A stretch of DNA of 64,000 bases from an uncultured Bacillaceae bacterium (GCA_947497585.1 CANMHG010000011.1:62001-126000), one strand, 5' to 3'; positions 8,100 through 16,892 are shown, counted from the first letter of the stretch. Numbers and translations are program-made. Notes: generated by a model from the sequence alone, not told the origin.

Positions 8100-8518
8100 G
8101 ATTCCTCCCCCTCTTTCTGAATGCATTTCCTACTAATCAACTTCCATGAGCTGAGCAGGATTACAAAAGATAAACCAACTAAGAGAACTGCCATAACTGG
8201 ATGCATAGCTCCTAACCACGGAATGGCCCTAGTTATGTTTGCTGTAAAGTACATCAGGAACATCACCACTATTAGTGCAATCAACTGTCCGTAAACCCAC
8301 TTTGGAACAGCACCTAAGAAGGCAAAGACAAACATTAAGATAGGTATAAAAAATCCAAACTGATGAACAAATTCAATATGATTTTTCCAGTTAGTTGGAT
8401 TCACAAATGTTGCCATGCCGACCCAGAACATTTGAATAAGAATACATATTACAAAAACAACGGCTAATCCAAAATAAGTGAGACGTCCTATATGATTTTT
8501 AGTCCTTAATTGCTTCAA
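8096..8518 (-). CDS. DUF6220-like four-helix membrane protein
   Basis: 140 residues with four hydrophobic segments (about 12-35, 50-72, 78-98 and 107-128). The sequence pattern (RIGR-YF, then MATFVNPTNW-H--FVHQFG) is what I recall for the DUF6220 family of Bacillaceae membrane proteins. First gene of the six-gene operon, preceded by the direct-repeat promoter at 8551-8603. Function unknown. The operon position suggests it is induced by, or feeds back on, the downstream two-component system. Confidence 0.75.
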   Translation of the reverse strand: MKQLRTKNHIGRLTYFGLAVVFVICILIQMFWVGMATFVNPTNWKNHIEFVHQFGFFIPILMFVFAFLGAVPKWVYGQLIALIVVMFLMYFTANITRAIPWLGAMHPVMAVLLVGLSFVILLSSWKLISRKCIQKEGEES

Positions 8519-8550
8519 TTTGTGTCCCCCCTTTGTTTTGCTATATCTGT

Positions 8551-8603
8551 ATCATAGGGAGTATTTCTAAAGATTCTCTTAGGGAATTCTTAAATAATTC
8601 TTA
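8551..8603 (-). promoter_or_regulatory. Probable OmpR-family regulator boxes and -10
   Basis: Plus-strand ATTCTTA at 8586 and 8597 (11 bp apart) and the related ATTCTCTTA at 8573 form a direct-repeat array. A good -10 (TATGAT on the minus strand, 8551-8556) follows without a recognisable -35. Direct repeats at helical spacing in place of the -35 are typical of activator-dependent OmpR-type promoters. The obvious candidate is the operon's own response regulator. Confidence 0.55.
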
Positions 8604-8640
8604 AGTAATTTTTCAAGCCCGTTCGTCTGGTTAATCACAC

Positions 8641-8676
8641 AAAAAAAGACAGCCCGTGTATTGGACCGTCTGTCTT
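8641..8676 (-). terminator. Hairpin with minus-strand T tract
   Basis: AAGACAG (8646-8652) and CTGTCTT (8670-8676) enclose a 17-base loop, with seven T following on the minus strand. No minus-strand gene lies immediately upstream of it, so it may be left from a lost gene or shield the operon from antisense reading. The rest of 8604-8888 shows no gene. Confidence 0.5.
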
Positions 8677-8888
8677 CTCTTACTAATATTATATTTCCTA
8701 AAGTTCCACCTGAATAAAAGTGCTTCTTTGGCATACTCTACCTTTAATTATCTCGGGAAGATCTTCGCTGCAAATCATTCTCTCTACTTACAGTATACTA
8801 CGAATTTCAGCTTATTTATAGACTACACTTTCTAAAGTGACTGTCCTATACTGATACATACAAATCTAAAAATAAGAGGTGTAAAGGA

Positions 8889-9305
8889 ATGAATGATAAA
8901 AAAGACGTCTTAGATCTAGGTCCTTTCTTTCATGGTACTAAAGCAGAACTGAGAATTGGAGACTTGTTAGAACCCCAACACTTATCAAATTACCAAGACA
9001 AAAAATCGAACTATATCTATTTCACGGCAACATTAGATGCCGCTAAATGGGGTGCTGAATTAGCAACATCTAACGCAAAAGAAAGAATTTACATTATAGA
9101 ACCCTTAGGTGATTTTGAAAATGATCCGAACTTAACTGATAAAAAGTTCCCTGGAAACCCAACACGCTCTTATCGATCTAAATCGCCTCTAAAGATAATA
9201 GCTGAATTACGTTCATGGGAAAGACATTCCGATGAAGAAATAAATAATATGATTACAACGTTAAAAAAGCTACGTGAACAAGGGATAGCGGTAATATATG
9301 ATTAA
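8889..9305 (+). CDS. arr: Rifamycin ADP-ribosyltransferase Arr
   Basis: 138 residues, the usual length of Arr. The enzyme transfers ADP-ribose from NAD to a hydroxyl of rifamycins and inactivates them in the cytoplasm. Family hallmarks: GPFFHGTKAEL near 11, YIYFTATLDAAKWGAELA, the IIEPLGDFENDPN segment, DKKFPGNPTRSYRSK and a C-terminal IAELRSWERH. AGAGGTG lies 8 bases before the ATG at 8889. The gene stands alone on the plus strand among minus-strand operons. Chromosomal arr copies are common in soil bacilli; no mobile element flanks this one. Confidence 0.93.
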   Translation: MNDKKDVLDLGPFFHGTKAELRIGDLLEPQHLSNYQDKKSNYIYFTATLDAAKWGAELATSNAKERIYIIEPLGDFENDPNLTDKKFPGNPTRSYRSKSPLKIIAELRSWERHSDEEINNMITTLKKLREQGIAVIYD

Positions 9306-9501
9306 TCTCTTTTGAATTCTACTCTAATTCTAACCTTCTATAATTTTATACAAATGCAGCCACTACGTCGTATCGTAATTGCTCTCTTAGATCCATAAAT
9401 AATTAATTCTTTAGCAACTAAGGATTCCTTATTCAACAACTGAAATACCAATTTAGTATAAACAGATTTTTATTATTTTAGATTTTACCCTGTAAATTGG
9501 A

Positions 9502-9568
9502 AAGAGCCTATTACTTTTGGAGTAAGCGGCTCTTAGTAGTTGTGTAGTACCTAGTATCCTTGTACTAC
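9502..9568. other. Two adjacent hairpins downstream of the sigma/ABC operon
   Basis: Hairpin 1: AAGAGCC (9502-9508) and GGCTCTT (9528-9534) with inner TTACT/AGTAA pairing. Hairpin 2: GTAGTAC (9544-9550) and GTACTAC (9562-9568). Neither has a long T run, so termination is uncertain. They sit between two converging transcripts (arr and the permease). The remainder of 9306-9677 holds only a 13-codon frame at 9647-9688 with a strong ribosome site. Confidence 0.45.
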
Positions 9569-9677
9569 GCAGTAAATAAAGCTGTTTTTTTATCTTGCTA
9601 TTCACAAATTGCGCCCGATAACGTAATAACTAGGAGAGGATTATATATGGCATATCGTAATATAAGTTCCATGATTT

Positions 9678-10778
9678 TTACGACGTAATTTCTTTATGCT
9701 TAATTATTTGTAAAACAGTCTTAATGGAAATCAGAAGTAACATAATCATTATTAAACAAGCGAAAACAGGGTATGAGATCGGATATCCAAAGACGTCAAC
9801 TGTTTTAAATTCATTAAATAAAGATTGTACTCTCAAAACTTCAGTGTAAGAAAATGCTAGAATCGTTTCTAGCCACTGAACACCTTCTATGATTATGGGT
9901 ATTGCGAAAATAGATAATGAAGCAAAAAAGGCGATTAATGAATTTTTACTAATAGACGAAATTAATACAATCAATAACGCAAAGGCGAATGCTGCTAGTA
10001 AATGTATTCCTAATTGAACGAAATGGTACTCTAACGCTGTAAAAGAATACGGAGAATCCCTATAAAAAGGAGCCGTTAATAATTGAATCTGTGTGCTCCA
10101 ACCATCATTCCCGTGTTGGAGGAAATTCATTAGCAAGCTAAACATTTCCCATACAAAAACAACAAGTAGAGTATAAATAAACGATGCACCCATTTTTGCC
10201 CAAGCTAACGCTTTTCTACCTTTTTTGGAACTAAATATTAAATTATCAACATTCGAACTATATTCATTAGAATATATTGAGGACAATCCGAGTACCAGCA
10301 TAACGCCAAGAACCATGAAACCACCGTCTGCTACAAAAGTAACCACTTCCGAAGGTCCTGTAAAATAGGAAAAATCATGTAGGTTTATTTTTTCCAACAT
10401 ATTCTTTTCCACATTTGCTTTTACACCGTTTTCGCCTTCTAGTTCGTTTAACCTTTGTGTAACATTATTTTTTATCGTATGTACCATCATAATTTTTTCA
10501 AGAATTTGCGGCTCTATAAATCTAGGATCGGTGTAATTATCTCCTGGGTCTACACTATGTTGTGTTCCTTTTGACTGCAAAATTTCATATTCACTTTCAG
10601 CCAGTTTAACTTTTTCCTCCGTAATCGGACCCTCCCACTTCTTATATAACTCTTTTTCTACATTTGGATCATAAGGATAATCCAAAACTAGATAAGACAT
10701 ACCTAATAGAATAATGAGTGTAATCCAGATACTTTTTTGTTTAAAAATTTTATATAATTCAAATTTCAAAAGTTGCAT
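9678..10778 (-). CDS. ABC-2 type permease of the sigma-factor operon
   Basis: 366 residues: one N-terminal membrane helix (about 16-31), a hydrophilic loop of roughly 125 residues that is probably outside, then five further helices (about 150-175, 197-217, 255-280, 285-305 and 335-358). This is the pattern of ABC-2/YhcI-like bacilli permeases. It shares position 10778 with the ATPase stop, so the pair is coupled. The substrate is unknown; sigma-factor-controlled systems of this layout often respond to cell-envelope stress (inference). Confidence 0.8.
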   Translation of the reverse strand: MQLLKFELYKIFKQKSIWITLIILLGMSYLVLDYPYDPNVEKELYKKWEGPITEEKVKLAESEYEILQSKGTQHSVDPGDNYTDPRFIEPQILEKIMMVHTIKNNVTQRLNELEGENGVKANVEKNMLEKINLHDFSYFTGPSEVVTFVADGGFMVLGVMLVLGLSSIYSNEYSSNVDNLIFSSKKGRKALAWAKMGASFIYTLLVVFVWEMFSLLMNFLQHGNDGWSTQIQLLTAPFYRDSPYSFTALEYHFVQLGIHLLAAFAFALLIVLISSISKNSLIAFFASLSIFAIPIIIEGVQWLETILAFSYTEVLRVQSLFNEFKTVDVFGYPISYPVFACLIMIMLLLISIKTVLQIIKHKEITS

Positions 10779-11650
10779 TATGCGATCACCTCTCCATCTA
10801 AATAATAGAGATATAGGTCTTCTAAGTTTGGAACCTCATTTTTTGCATCCACATGGGGTTTTGAATCGCTTATAATCCGCAATTGGAACTTTTCCTGAGC
10901 ACGAGCAATATTTCCTACTTTATACTTGGATTGAAAGTTCGAAATTTCTGCTTCACTTACAAAAGCGGTCCACACTTTATCTTCAATCCCTTTTAATAGT
11001 TTTTGAGGAGTTTCTTTTTCAATCAATCTACCATCTTTAAGGACTAGAATTTCTTTAGCGATAAATTCGATATCCGATACTATATGAGTGGATAAAAGGA
11101 CAATTCTATTAGTCGATATTTTAGATATCAAATTTCTAAAACGAATCCTTTCCTTCGGATCTAGTCCAGCAGTTGGTTCATCTACAATTAAAATCCTGGG
11201 GTCATTCAATAATGCCTGGGCGATGCCAACACGCTGCTTCATACCTCCAGAAAATTTACCTACTTTGCCTTTTCGATGATCTGATAGTCCGACTAGTGCC
11301 AGTACTTCATCAACTTTTTCTTGTGCTTCCCCTTTTGATAATCCTTTTAATGTGGCGATGTATTTTAAAAACTTTTCTGCGGTGAAATTTTTATACAATC
11401 CCACATGTTGGGGCAAATAACCAATTAATTCTCGGTATTGATGGTCCATATTCACCGCATCTTGGCCATTGAAAAATACTTGTCCGGAGCTTGGCTTTAT
11501 CACACTTGCAAGAATTCGCATTAATGTTGTTTTCCCTGAACCGTTCGCTCCCAAGATTCCGTAAACACCGGTTGTGAATTCCAAATTCATATGATCTAAA
11601 GCAGTTTTATTTCCGAAGTTTTTAGAAACATTTTTAACGGTTAAATTCAT
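10778..11650 (-). CDS. ABC transporter ATP-binding protein
   Basis: 290 residues. Walker A is GANGSGKTT near 36, the Q-loop lies in IGYLPQHVGLY, the signature is FSGGMKQRVG near 135, Walker B is ILIVDEPTAGLDP and the switch His is in LLSTHIVSDIE. A C-terminal extension of about 80 residues is typical of ABC-2 partners. It overlaps the membrane-protein gene upstream by 17 bases and the permease downstream by one. Drives the permease encoded next to it. Confidence 0.9.
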   Translation of the reverse strand: MNLTVKNVSKNFGNKTALDHMNLEFTTGVYGILGANGSGKTTLMRILASVIKPSSGQVFFNGQDAVNMDHQYRELIGYLPQHVGLYKNFTAEKFLKYIATLKGLSKGEAQEKVDEVLALVGLSDHRKGKVGKFSGGMKQRVGIAQALLNDPRILIVDEPTAGLDPKERIRFRNLISKISTNRIVLLSTHIVSDIEFIAKEILVLKDGRLIEKETPQKLLKGIEDKVWTAFVSEAEISNFQSKYKVGNIARAQEKFQLRIISDSKPHVDAKNEVPNLEDLYLYYLDGEVIA

Positions 11651-12455
11651 AATTTACACCTCTTTTTTGTATTTTACTGATTTGTAAAATGATAACTATG
11701 GCAGCAATAAAAATAACGAAAATATATACTGCTGGTGATATGCTTTCTATTTTGTTAATAATATTTGTTCGGCTAGCTAAGCTACCAAAAACCAGCCAAA
11801 TCGCAAGCCCTGCAGTAACCGAATAAACCTTTCTATATCTGCTTACGACGACAAAAGAGATAGCTGTTATCACAGTGAAAGGAGTGACCCAGTAAAGCAT
11901 TAGTTTCCAAATCAAAAGATCATGATAGAGGAAGGAAATGCATGTGAAAAATAAATTAATGAGTAGGTTGAATCCACCTACTACCAACATCTTGGATAGG
12001 ACTATTTGCTGTAAACTATATTTAAAAGACATCTCCAATTCAGCCATTCCAGCATTCATTCTCTTTATCACTTCCAACAAACCAGTGAGTGTAGGAATTG
12101 GTCCAAGTAACAATAAAATCACATAGGGATTTATATCAGATAAAAGAACAGCAGAAAGACCTATAAGGAGAAATAAACTATTTAAAAACCAAAATATAAG
12201 GCTCATATAAGAGAATTCAATTATGGATTGCTTCATAATAGCAGACATGCCCTCAAAACGATTTTTCCATTTGCTTTCTTTAACAGGAACATAAGGTCTA
12301 ATAGCATCAATGGTCATCATCATTTCTGACTCACTAGGATACTCCACATCGTATTCATCTAACAAAAGGCCTATTTCTCGTTCAAGTTCGTCCAGTTCCG
12401 AATCATAATCCATATCATATTCAAATTCAGTCTTGTCCATTTTTTTCTTGCTCAT
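11634..12455 (-). CDS. Membrane protein, candidate anti-sigma factor
   Basis: 273 residues: an acidic N-terminal cytoplasmic part (1-85, rich in Asp/Glu with MDYDSELDELEREIG) followed by about six membrane helices. Its start overlaps the sigma-factor gene by 29 bases, the coupling usual for ECF sigma and its membrane anti-sigma. No classical ZAS motif (HxxxCxxC) is present, so if it restrains the sigma factor it does so in another way. It could equally be a transporter component, since ABC genes follow. Confidence 0.6.
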   Translation of the reverse strand: MSKKKMDKTEFEYDMDYDSELDELEREIGLLLDEYDVEYPSESEMMMTIDAIRPYVPVKESKWKNRFEGMSAIMKQSIIEFSYMSLIFWFLNSLFLLIGLSAVLLSDINPYVILLLLGPIPTLTGLLEVIKRMNAGMAELEMSFKYSLQQIVLSKMLVVGGFNLLINLFFTCISFLYHDLLIWKLMLYWVTPFTVITAISFVVVSRYRKVYSVTAGLAIWLVFGSLASRTNIINKIESISPAVYIFVIFIAAIVIILQISKIQKRGVNYEFNR

Positions 12456-12999
12456 CTACCTCACCTCTTCTCAAAAGTTTGGCTAATTTATTCAGCCCTT
12501 GTTTCAGTCGGGATTTAACTGTCGGAACACTAGTGTTTGTCACTTTAGAAATTTCTTTTATTTTCATGTGGTGAAAATATTTCAGGATTAGAGCTTCCTT
12601 CTGATAATCAGGTAGGCTAGCTAGAGCTAATCTCACTTGTTCTCTCATCACTTTCCGTTCAAAAATATAAGGAATACTCTTCTCGTCACTTTCTAATGTC
12701 TCAGGTAACTCTGTTTTCAAAGAGGTATGCCTGTAATACGCACTTCCCCAGTAATCTCTGCAATGATTAATGGCAATTGAAAATAGCCAGCTTTTGAATG
12801 TTCCTTTATTCGAATACGATTGTATTCTTGATATGACTTTTATAAATACTTCTTGAGTTAAGTCATATGCGGTTTCCTTGTCGCCCACTTTACGGTAGAT
12901 AAAAGCATAGATGGATTTGTAATACTTTCTCGTTAACACCTCCATCGCAGCTTGACTACCGCCTACTATTTCTTCTATTAACTCTTGGTCATCAGGCAC
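12427..12999 (-). CDS. ECF-type RNA polymerase sigma factor
   Basis: About 190 residues, normal for ECF sigma factors. Region 2 spans about 10-85 (YDLTQEVFIKV, then FKSWLFSIAINHCRDYW) and region 4 about 125-180 (LPDYQKEALILKYFHHMKIKEI, with the HTH ending in TVKSRLKQGLNKL). The start is set at the GTG at 12999 because GAGGTG lies six bases before it; ATGs at 13005 and 13017 are in frame, but the first is too close to that site and the second has none. No convincing ECF -35/-10 pair is seen upstream. Confidence 0.88.
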   Translation of the reverse strand: MPDDQELIEEIVGGSQAAMEVLTRKYYKSIYAFIYRKVGDKETAYDLTQEVFIKVISRIQSYSNKGTFKSWLFSIAINHCRDYWGSAYYRHTSLKTELPETLESDEKSIPYIFERKVMREQVRLALASLPDYQKEALILKYFHHMKIKEISKVTNTSVPTVKSRLKQGLNKLAKLLRRGEVDEQEKNGQD

Positions 13000-13112
13000 T
13001 TTCATCACCTCACCCATTTAAGACGAAATTAATTAAAAAAAGATTTAATCCTGCATAATTTTATTAATGTTATTTTTCCTTCTTAAAAGAAATATCTATT
13101 ACAAAGAACGCT

Positions 13113-13148
13113 AAAAAAAGAGGAGCCAATATAAATTAGCTCCTCTTC
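13113..13148 (-). terminator. Terminator of the S9 peptidase gene
   Basis: AAGAGGAGC and GCTCCTCTT (9 bp, 12-base loop) are followed on the minus strand by seven T. Confidence 0.85.
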
Positions 13149-13237
13149 CTCCATATTCTACTCTATTTTTTAACATAAGTATCCAAATTTCTTCGGGATT
13201 GATCTTACACAATATTACTGGAAGCCTTTTTTGTTTT

Positions 13238-15052
13238 TTACTTTAAATGCTTATTTAAAAACTCTAAAATCGCCCGATATCCTGTAATTCGGTTTTCTTT
13301 CTTGGAAAAGCCATGGCCTTCATCAGGGAAGACGATATATTCGACTGGAACATTGTTTTTGCGAAGTTCATTGACCATCTCATCGGATTCCACCTGCAGG
13401 ACACGTGGATCGTTTGCTCCTTGCAAGACAATGACAGGCTTGTTGATTTTATCTGCATGGAAAAGTGGTGATATACTGCGGATATAGTCTACCTGCTCAT
13501 ATGGATTGCCTAGTTTCTGGTAAAGGGCGTCTCTCATCGATTCCCACCACGATGGAATACTCTTCAGCGTTCTCTCCCAATTTGTTACACCGAAAATATC
13601 GACTCCTACTTTAAACTCCTCTTGGCGGAAGGCTAGTGCTGCTAGTACCATATAGCCACCATAGCTTCCTCCGATGATACCAATCTTATCTGGATCAATG
13701 AAATCGATCGATTGTAAGTAATTTTTTCCTTCCACACAATCAGCTAAATCGACTTCCCCATGCTTCAAGTCAGCTGCTTTGAAGAAGGTTTTCCCATATC
13801 CCGAGCTTCCTCTATTATTGACTGCTAATACGGCATATCCGTGGTTCACTAAGTATTGAAGCATAGGGTTGTAATCTACGGTTGATTGTCCACCTGGTCC
13901 ACCGTGTACCCAAACAAGAGCCGGTACCTTTTTTGTTGCCGCTTGATGTGGAAGATACATAATAGCTGGAATTTCTAGGTTATCAAAGGACCTAAAACGA
14001 ACGATTTCTGCTTTGACTAAATCCTCTTCTAGTACATCAGGGTGTAATGTATCTGTTAGTTTCGTGACGTTTGCAGTTGCCACTTCATACAGGTAAATAT
14101 TTTTCGGTGAAGTGGAGCTGTTAATGCTTAAACTAATCATCGATTCATCACTAGAAACCGCTACTTCTGTAATCTGCCCTTCAGGAAGCCCGTTAATAGA
14201 AAGAGCCTTACCGTTTTGAACCTCTATTACTTTCACTTCTGTTTTAGAATCGTTATTCATCTTGTAAAGTAGGAAACGTCCATTTTTAGAGAAAAATGCA
14301 TTGGTAATATCCCAAGACTCACTTGCTACAAGTTCCACATCGTTCGTCGCAAGCTCTATCCGTTTCAGCTCCAAAAACTCTGAAACTTCATCTGTTCGGA
14401 AATACAAATGAGTGGAAGTAGGATTAAAGGCCTCAGCATAATAATGACAATCTCCCTCATGCTCACTAAGGTGACTCATTTCATTCGTTTCACGATTGAA
14501 CACATAAAGGTCCGAGTTGTTTGCATTGGAAACCTTGTTGAAGGCTAAAAAGTTTTTATTTGGCGAGATTGCTCCGAAATTATAACCCTTTGTGTTTTCA
14601 AACAATAAAGTAGATTGGTAAGTTTCAATGTCCATCTCATAGACATCGTTAAATCTAGGATCTCTTTTATTAGAGCCGTAGAAAAAGCTTTTACCATCCT
14701 GTGCCCAGCCGTAAAACTCAGCGCGCTCCTTTTCATCAACAGTCAGCTCTTTAGAGGCACCATTTTCCTCTCGAACAAAAATATGTAGAATCTCATTTCC
14801 ACCCTTATCCTGCAAAAAAAGAAAACGGTTATCATGTGGAAAATAAGAAATAGCATGAACGGCATCATCCGTTGAATCCGTTAAAGCAATAGGCATTCCA
14901 CCGGAAGTCGGAACCGAGTACGCATTAAACACACCACTTTTATCACTAGAATACAAAACTCGGCTTCCATCATAAGAAATTGAGTTATAAACAACCGATT
15001 CTGAATTTAATAGCTCCTCAATACGATATTGCCTCACACTTTTCGTTGCCAT
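13238..15052 (-). CDS. S9-family (prolyl oligopeptidase-like) serine peptidase
   Basis: 604 residues. The N-terminal two thirds are a WD40/beta-propeller-like domain with repeated sugar-lactone-type blades (SYDGSRVLYSSDKSG, then FFPHD-like repeats). The C-terminal alpha/beta hydrolase starts near 350 (PALVWVHGGPGGQ). The catalytic triad is visible: Ser463 in GGSYGGY, Asp548 in GANDPRV and His580 in DEGHGF. There is no signal peptide, so it acts in the cytoplasm, probably on short peptides, like acylaminoacyl peptidases and B. subtilis YuxL. AGGGAGTGG precedes the ATG. Monocistronic, with its own terminator. Confidence 0.92.
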   Translation of the reverse strand: MATKSVRQYRIEELLNSESVVYNSISYDGSRVLYSSDKSGVFNAYSVPTSGGMPIALTDSTDDAVHAISYFPHDNRFLFLQDKGGNEILHIFVREENGASKELTVDEKERAEFYGWAQDGKSFFYGSNKRDPRFNDVYEMDIETYQSTLLFENTKGYNFGAISPNKNFLAFNKVSNANNSDLYVFNRETNEMSHLSEHEGDCHYYAEAFNPTSTHLYFRTDEVSEFLELKRIELATNDVELVASESWDITNAFFSKNGRFLLYKMNNDSKTEVKVIEVQNGKALSINGLPEGQITEVAVSSDESMISLSINSSTSPKNIYLYEVATANVTKLTDTLHPDVLEEDLVKAEIVRFRSFDNLEIPAIMYLPHQAATKKVPALVWVHGGPGGQSTVDYNPMLQYLVNHGYAVLAVNNRGSSGYGKTFFKAADLKHGEVDLADCVEGKNYLQSIDFIDPDKIGIIGGSYGGYMVLAALAFRQEEFKVGVDIFGVTNWERTLKSIPSWWESMRDALYQKLGNPYEQVDYIRSISPLFHADKINKPVIVLQGANDPRVLQVESDEMVNELRKNNVPVEYIVFPDEGHGFSKKENRITGYRAILEFLNKHLK

Positions 15053-15224
15053 CTATACCACTCCCTATTACTTGACTACTAGTATATATTCTCCGAAAAT
15101 TTTAAAAATACTGCTGGGGGAGGGAATAAGATAAAAAAGTTTTGGGGTTCTCCTCTAACACCTTCCCAAAAAATATATTTCAGCAATGCTATCTAGCAAA
15201 GGTACTAAAAGTAGAGGGAAACAT

Positions 15225-15277
15225 GGGGGCGGTTTCTGCAGTTCAGTTATTAATAACCGATTGTTTGAACCGTCCCC
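15225..15277. repeat. Hairpin repeat variant B1
   Basis: Arms GGGGGCGGTT (15225-15234) and AACCGTCCCC (15268-15277) pair with one mismatch. The arms belong to the GGGGACGG family but the loop is different and is shared with B2 (GTTCAGTTATTAATAACCGA). An apparent 93-codon frame across this region is just repeat sequence. Confidence 0.65.
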
Positions 15278-15293
15278 TTGTAATCGGAAATAT

Positions 15294-15325
15294 GAAAAAA
15301 AGTAACCCAAATCTTGAGGGTTACT
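15294..15325 (-). terminator. Terminator between hairpin repeats B1 and B2
   Basis: AGTAACCC and GGGTTACT with a 9-base loop and a T7 tract on the minus strand. No gene is recognisable to its right before 15931, so its transcript is unknown. Confidence 0.6.
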
Positions 15326-15395
15326 GTTGTCTGAAAATTATTTTGGGACATATTGTGAATAGTTATTGTTCCCATTTATTACGAATTAATATCAA

Positions 15396-15447
15396 GGGGA
15401 TGGTTTCTACGGTTCAGTTTTAATAACCGACAGCTGGAAACGTCCCC
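15396..15447. repeat. Hairpin repeat variant B2
   Basis: Arms GGGGATGGTTTC and GAAACGTCCCC pair with one bulge and a G-T. The loop repeats that of B1 with one base missing. A half copy (GAACCGTTCCCGTG) follows near 15484. The remaining 15500-15930 holds no gene I can support. Confidence 0.6.
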
Positions 15448-15930
15448 TGGGTACTTTAATTGGAAATGATTAAGATAACACAAGAACCGTTCCCGTGCAA
15501 TATGGATTAGACTAGACTATATTTGGGTGTATATGGGTCTATGCAGGTGGCGGATTTTAATTGGAGATGTGTTTTTGAGGTAGTACAGTGATACATAGAC
15601 ACAAGTAGAACTCTGCCAAGTTTCTCCTCAAAGATAGGCTGATTAAAAGACCAATAATCTTGTTAAGTGAACATTGGTCTATAATTTATTAGTTACTATA
15701 AGCCTTAGCTTAAAGAAAAGAGAGCCATTTACAATGCCATTAAATAAATGGATGTCCGATTGAAGGTTCCCTCCCCTCAAACAGTTTACTTGGAACAATA
15801 ATTGACTGTGTTCCAGACACTATTCAATTATTAGATTCTTCTTTCCCATAGAATCAGGTTAGGGAAAAAGTGACTTGTTCCACGGTCTTAATGGTTTAAT
15901 TGCCATCCAATTAATTCAATATAAATAAGT

Positions 15931-15953
15931 AGAGCATCCATATAGATGCTCTT
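15931..15953 (-). terminator. Terminator of the first island gene
   Basis: AGAGCATC and GATGCTCT (8 bp, 6-base loop), 13 bases after the stop of the gene at 15966. The T tract on the minus strand is poor (ACTTATTT). Confidence 0.55.
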
Positions 15954-15965
15954 GATTTAATCTCT

Positions 15966-16892
15966 TTATTCTTCTTTCTGATTTCCATCATCATTAACAG
16001 TATTCCCAGTAATTAATTGTAATGCATTTTCAATAAGTGGGATTGTTTGTTCCACATTTGGAAAAGATTCTTGGATTTCTTGTGGGGCATCTAATGCTGG
16101 ATGGACCTCTGTACCTTGAGTAAGCAGTTCAGCCATTTCCATAATAGAGTGGGATAACTGTGTATGATATTCTTGGTCTCCCTCACTAATATCAAATTCT
16201 TTCATCTGAATACTTGCAAAATGATGAGATTGTTGTTGGACCGTGTTTTCCAACGACTTCAGTACTTGTTCTCTTGCTTTTACTTCGATCCCAACACTTG
16301 ATTCAATCATTTTTTCTGCTTGTTTCCATTGTAAATAATTTTTAATTGTGAATTCAGTGGCTTTGTATACAAATGCAGCTAAGAAAGTTATAGCTTCTTT
16401 ATTTTCTAGTATTATCTCTAACCAACTGGATCCTGTATCAAAGTTTTGAAATTTTATATTTCCTTTGTATTTTCCTACTAGTGTTTGTTTGAGAATTGTA
16501 TCAATTTTTTTAATAAAAACGGATACCGAATTTAAATCGTTGTATTCTGGCAGTTTTATACTTACTGAGTTTTCGTTCTGCTCCGGAATAGCTTTCTTTA
16601 TTGCAAGAATGACAGTAACAACTTGCTCATTAATTGAATTTACAATTGTAATCAGTTGATTTAAAGACCCAGAATCAATAATTATTTTTTGACTTTTGTC
16701 ATGAAAAAAAGAAAGATCTTCCAATTTTTTAAACTCACTCGGGATGATTCCTAATTCAGCAGTATTCTGTATTGCAAAATAAAGATCTCTATAATTTGTA
16801 ATTTCATATTTACTTCCTCCGAGATCTTTTCTCTGTACACTCAAGCATTCTACATTCTCTTCTAATATCTTCTTCATTACTCTAAGTCTCAT
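15966..16892 (-). CDS. Hypothetical protein at the left end of a defence-like island
   Basis: 308 residues, not recognised. No signal peptide. A mostly alpha/beta N-terminal part (1-170) leads to one short hydrophobic stretch (EAITFLAAFVYKATEF, about 180-195), a helical segment and an acidic low-complexity tail ending in DDGNQKEE. GGAGGAG precedes the ATG. It is separated by about 395 bases from the next gene, a stretch (16893-17287) with only a half hairpin repeat (GAACCGTCCCCGTG near 17258). Position next to nuclease and helicase genes hints at a defence or phage-derived role; no direct evidence. Confidence 0.6.
   Translation of the reverse strand: MRLRVMKKILEENVECLSVQRKDLGGSKYEITNYRDLYFAIQNTAELGIIPSEFKKLEDLSFFHDKSQKIIIDSGSLNQLITIVNSINEQVVTVILAIKKAIPEQNENSVSIKLPEYNDLNSVSVFIKKIDTILKQTLVGKYKGNIKFQNFDTGSSWLEIILENKEAITFLAAFVYKATEFTIKNYLQWKQAEKMIESSVGIEVKAREQVLKSLENTVQQQSHHFASIQMKEFDISEGDQEYHTQLSHSIMEMAELLTQGTEVHPALDAPQEIQESFPNVEQTIPLIENALQLITGNTVNDDGNQKEE

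Noticed and set aside
15142..15423. 93-codon plus-strand open frame
   Set aside because: It runs through two hairpin repeats and a terminator, has no ribosome site and shows repeat-derived residues; not a gene.
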